Below are positions 6,626 through 7,528 of a stretch of DNA of 7,528 bases, piece by piece. Made by a program: the position numbers and the translations under genes. Positions within the stretch are counted from its first letter, which is position 1. Each line of letters begins with the position of its first letter. The stretch is taken from NCBI GenBank assembly GCA_036795455.1, contig DAIRET010000146.1, positions 1-7,528 on the forward strand. Direction: 5' to 3'. The DNA comes from DAIRET01 sp036795455. Lineage in GTDB: Bacteria; Bacteroidota; Ignavibacteria; Ignavibacteriales; Ignavibacteriaceae. Under the pieces are notes generated by a model. The model was not told where the DNA came from, did not search any database, and saw nothing but the letters and a program-made list of their open reading frames with translations.

Positions 6626-7201
6626 TTAGCCGGAATTTTCAGATGTCAGGTATTCATTCCGATAGTTTATCAATTCGTCGTAACCATCTGTTCCAAGAAA
6701 ATGGATCAGCTCTTCTTTGCAGTGTTCTACTATTGTGGTTCCATTTAAACACTCTTTATTACAGTATTTAAGTCTGTCGATATGTTCATCATCAATAGTT
6801 AAAGCACCTTCGTAAATTGTCAAAGGGAAAAGAATGCAATACTGCGGTTTATAATGCCACTTATGAAGATTTTCTTTTAAAGCTAATCTTTGCAGCACAC
6901 ATAATCCTTCTTTATCCAGGAAAGTACATTTACCGTTTATAATTTCGGTTCCAACAGCTACACCGGACTCAAAGTCTTCATCTTCTTCCGGGTTTTCGAA
7001 CCATTTTTCAACATCTTTACACTGGGTTTCATCCATTAAAGGAATAATTTTATCCTTAATACTAAGAATCATTTCATTTTCTTTAAGGTCCGTATAAACG
7101 CCGTAATTACAGCATTCGCCGTTACATTTACAATTAAATTTGAATGTAAAAATCAACGGGTCAATTTTTAATCCATTTATTATTTTAGGTTCGGTAACCA
7201 T
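6626..7201 (-). CDS. DUF3109-family cysteine-rich protein (YkgJ-like putative metal binder)
   Basis: A 191-residue soluble protein with no signal peptide or membrane segment. It has 11 cysteines: C24, C26, C30 and C31 in the N-terminal cluster CKCNGECC, then C61, C92, C101, C122, C147, C151 and C161. The pattern FxCKCNGECCNYGVY, a central INGKCTFLDKEGLC, then HYKPQYCILFPL and a late YCNKEC fits DUF3109, which I recognise from Bacteroidota proteins and which resembles the YkgJ Fe/Zn-chelating CxxCxxCC group. The metal and function are unknown; cluster or zinc binding is inference from the cysteines. Its ATG shares one base with the fabD stop (TAATG), and its own stop overlaps the ribosome binding site of the following fabG-like gene with five bases to the next ATG. 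That packing suggests it is made together with the fatty-acid enzymes. An acidic EEDEDFE patch lies near 72-78. Confidence 0.8.
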   Translation of the reverse strand: MVTEPKIINGLKIDPLIFTFKFNCKCNGECCNYGVYTDLKENEMILSIKDKIIPLMDETQCKDVEKWFENPEEDEDFESGVAVGTEIINGKCTFLDKEGLCVLQRLALKENLHKWHYKPQYCILFPLTIYEGALTIDDEHIDRLKYCNKECLNGTTIVEHCKEELIHFLGTDGYDELINYRNEYLTSENSG

Positions 7202-7528
7202 TATAGATACTTCTCAACTTCCGAATATTTTTCTATGCCTGATATTTTTACGGAAGGATTGATTCTTTTTACCAATCCTTGTAAAACTTTGCCGGGTCCA
7301 ATTTCAATAAACTCATCAAATCCGTCGGCAATCATATTAATTATAGTTTCTTCCCATTTAACCGGGGCAGTAACTTGTTCGAATAAAAGTTTCTTTATAT
7401 CTTCTTTTTCAATCACAGGTTTGGCTGTAACGTTGGCATAAACTGGGAAGCGTGCATTGTAGATAGGGGCGTTTTCAAGAGCAACAGCTAATTTATCCTT
7501 TGCTGATTGCATCAAAGGTGAGTGGAAA
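7201..7528 (-). CDS. fabD: Malonyl-CoA:ACP transacylase, C-terminal part (5' end outside window)
   Basis: Transfers malonyl from CoA to ACP, supplying the extender unit for FabF. Only the last 108 codons are visible, about the C-terminal third; the frame stays open through the right edge, so the gene enters from outside. The first visible residues, FHSPLM, hold the active-site histidine (codon 7524-7522; E. coli His201). The GQ(A)G and GHSLG serine motifs must lie beyond the edge. Other typical FabD segments are PVYANVTAKP, then VKWEETI, then EIGPGKVLQGLVKRI near the end. The stop TAA overlaps the ATG of the DUF3109 gene by one base. The expected upstream partners fabH and plsX are not in view. 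Confidence 0.95.
   Translation of the reverse strand, partial: FHSPLMQSAKDKLAVALENAPIYNARFPVYANVTAKPVIEKEDIKKLLFEQVTAPVKWEETIINMIADGFDEFIEIGPGKVLQGLVKRINPSVKISGIEKYSEVEKYL

Noticed and set aside
4904..7441. Plus-strand open frames at 4904-5086, 5422-5703, 5821-6159 and 7235-7441
   Set aside because: They are antisense to acpP, the two fabG genes and fabD. Their sequences look like reverse-strand shadows of those conserved genes.
7513..7515. TTG at 7515-7513 as the start of a short independent gene
   Set aside because: The same frame stays open to the right edge and encodes the FabD active-site FHSPLM motif upstream of the TTG, so this is the interior of fabD.

Overview
The window is a compact, AT-rich bacterial stretch in which every supported gene lies on the minus strand. 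Transcription therefore runs from the right edge to the left edge. In that order the genes are: fabD (3' part only), a DUF3109-family cysteine-rich protein, a divergent fabG paralogue, a canonical fabG, acpP, fabF, rnc, and gcvP (cut by the left edge after about 855 codons). No stretch over 300 bases lacks a gene. The two longest gaps are 128 bases (acpP to fabF) and 111 bases (rnc to gcvP).

Right part (7528 to about 3446): a type II fatty-acid synthesis operon. FabD loads malonyl groups onto ACP, FabF condenses, FabG reduces the 3-ketoacyl-ACP, and AcpP carries the chain. Unusual points are a DUF3109 protein that starts on the stop codon of fabD (TAATG overlap), and two FabG-type reductases in tandem. 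One FabG has an acidic residue at the cofactor-selecting position. The other has lost the usual C-terminal Gly-Gly tail. RNase III (rnc) follows fabF by 2 bases and its ribosome binding site lies in the last fabF codons, a linkage common in bacteria.

Left part (2567 to 1): a full-length-type glycine decarboxylase (P-protein, GcvP) that keeps its PLP lysine. It is preceded by plausible promoter elements and a short perfect palindrome, so it may be its own transcription unit although it shares the strand with rnc.

Organism: the gene order, AT-rich codons, DUF3109 and single-chain GcvP suggest the Bacteroidota/Chlorobiota/Ignavibacteriota group. Recognisable Shine-Dalgarno sequences (clearest before acpP) argue against typical Bacteroidia and fit an Ignavibacteria- or Chlorobi-like lineage better. 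This is inference from gene content, not a phylogenetic result.

Most of the window is core metabolism. I see no mobile element, CRISPR array, defence island, tRNA or rRNA, and no convincing new multi-gene system. The points most worth a second look are the DUF3109 protein embedded in the fab operon and the split in predicted properties between the two FabG paralogues.
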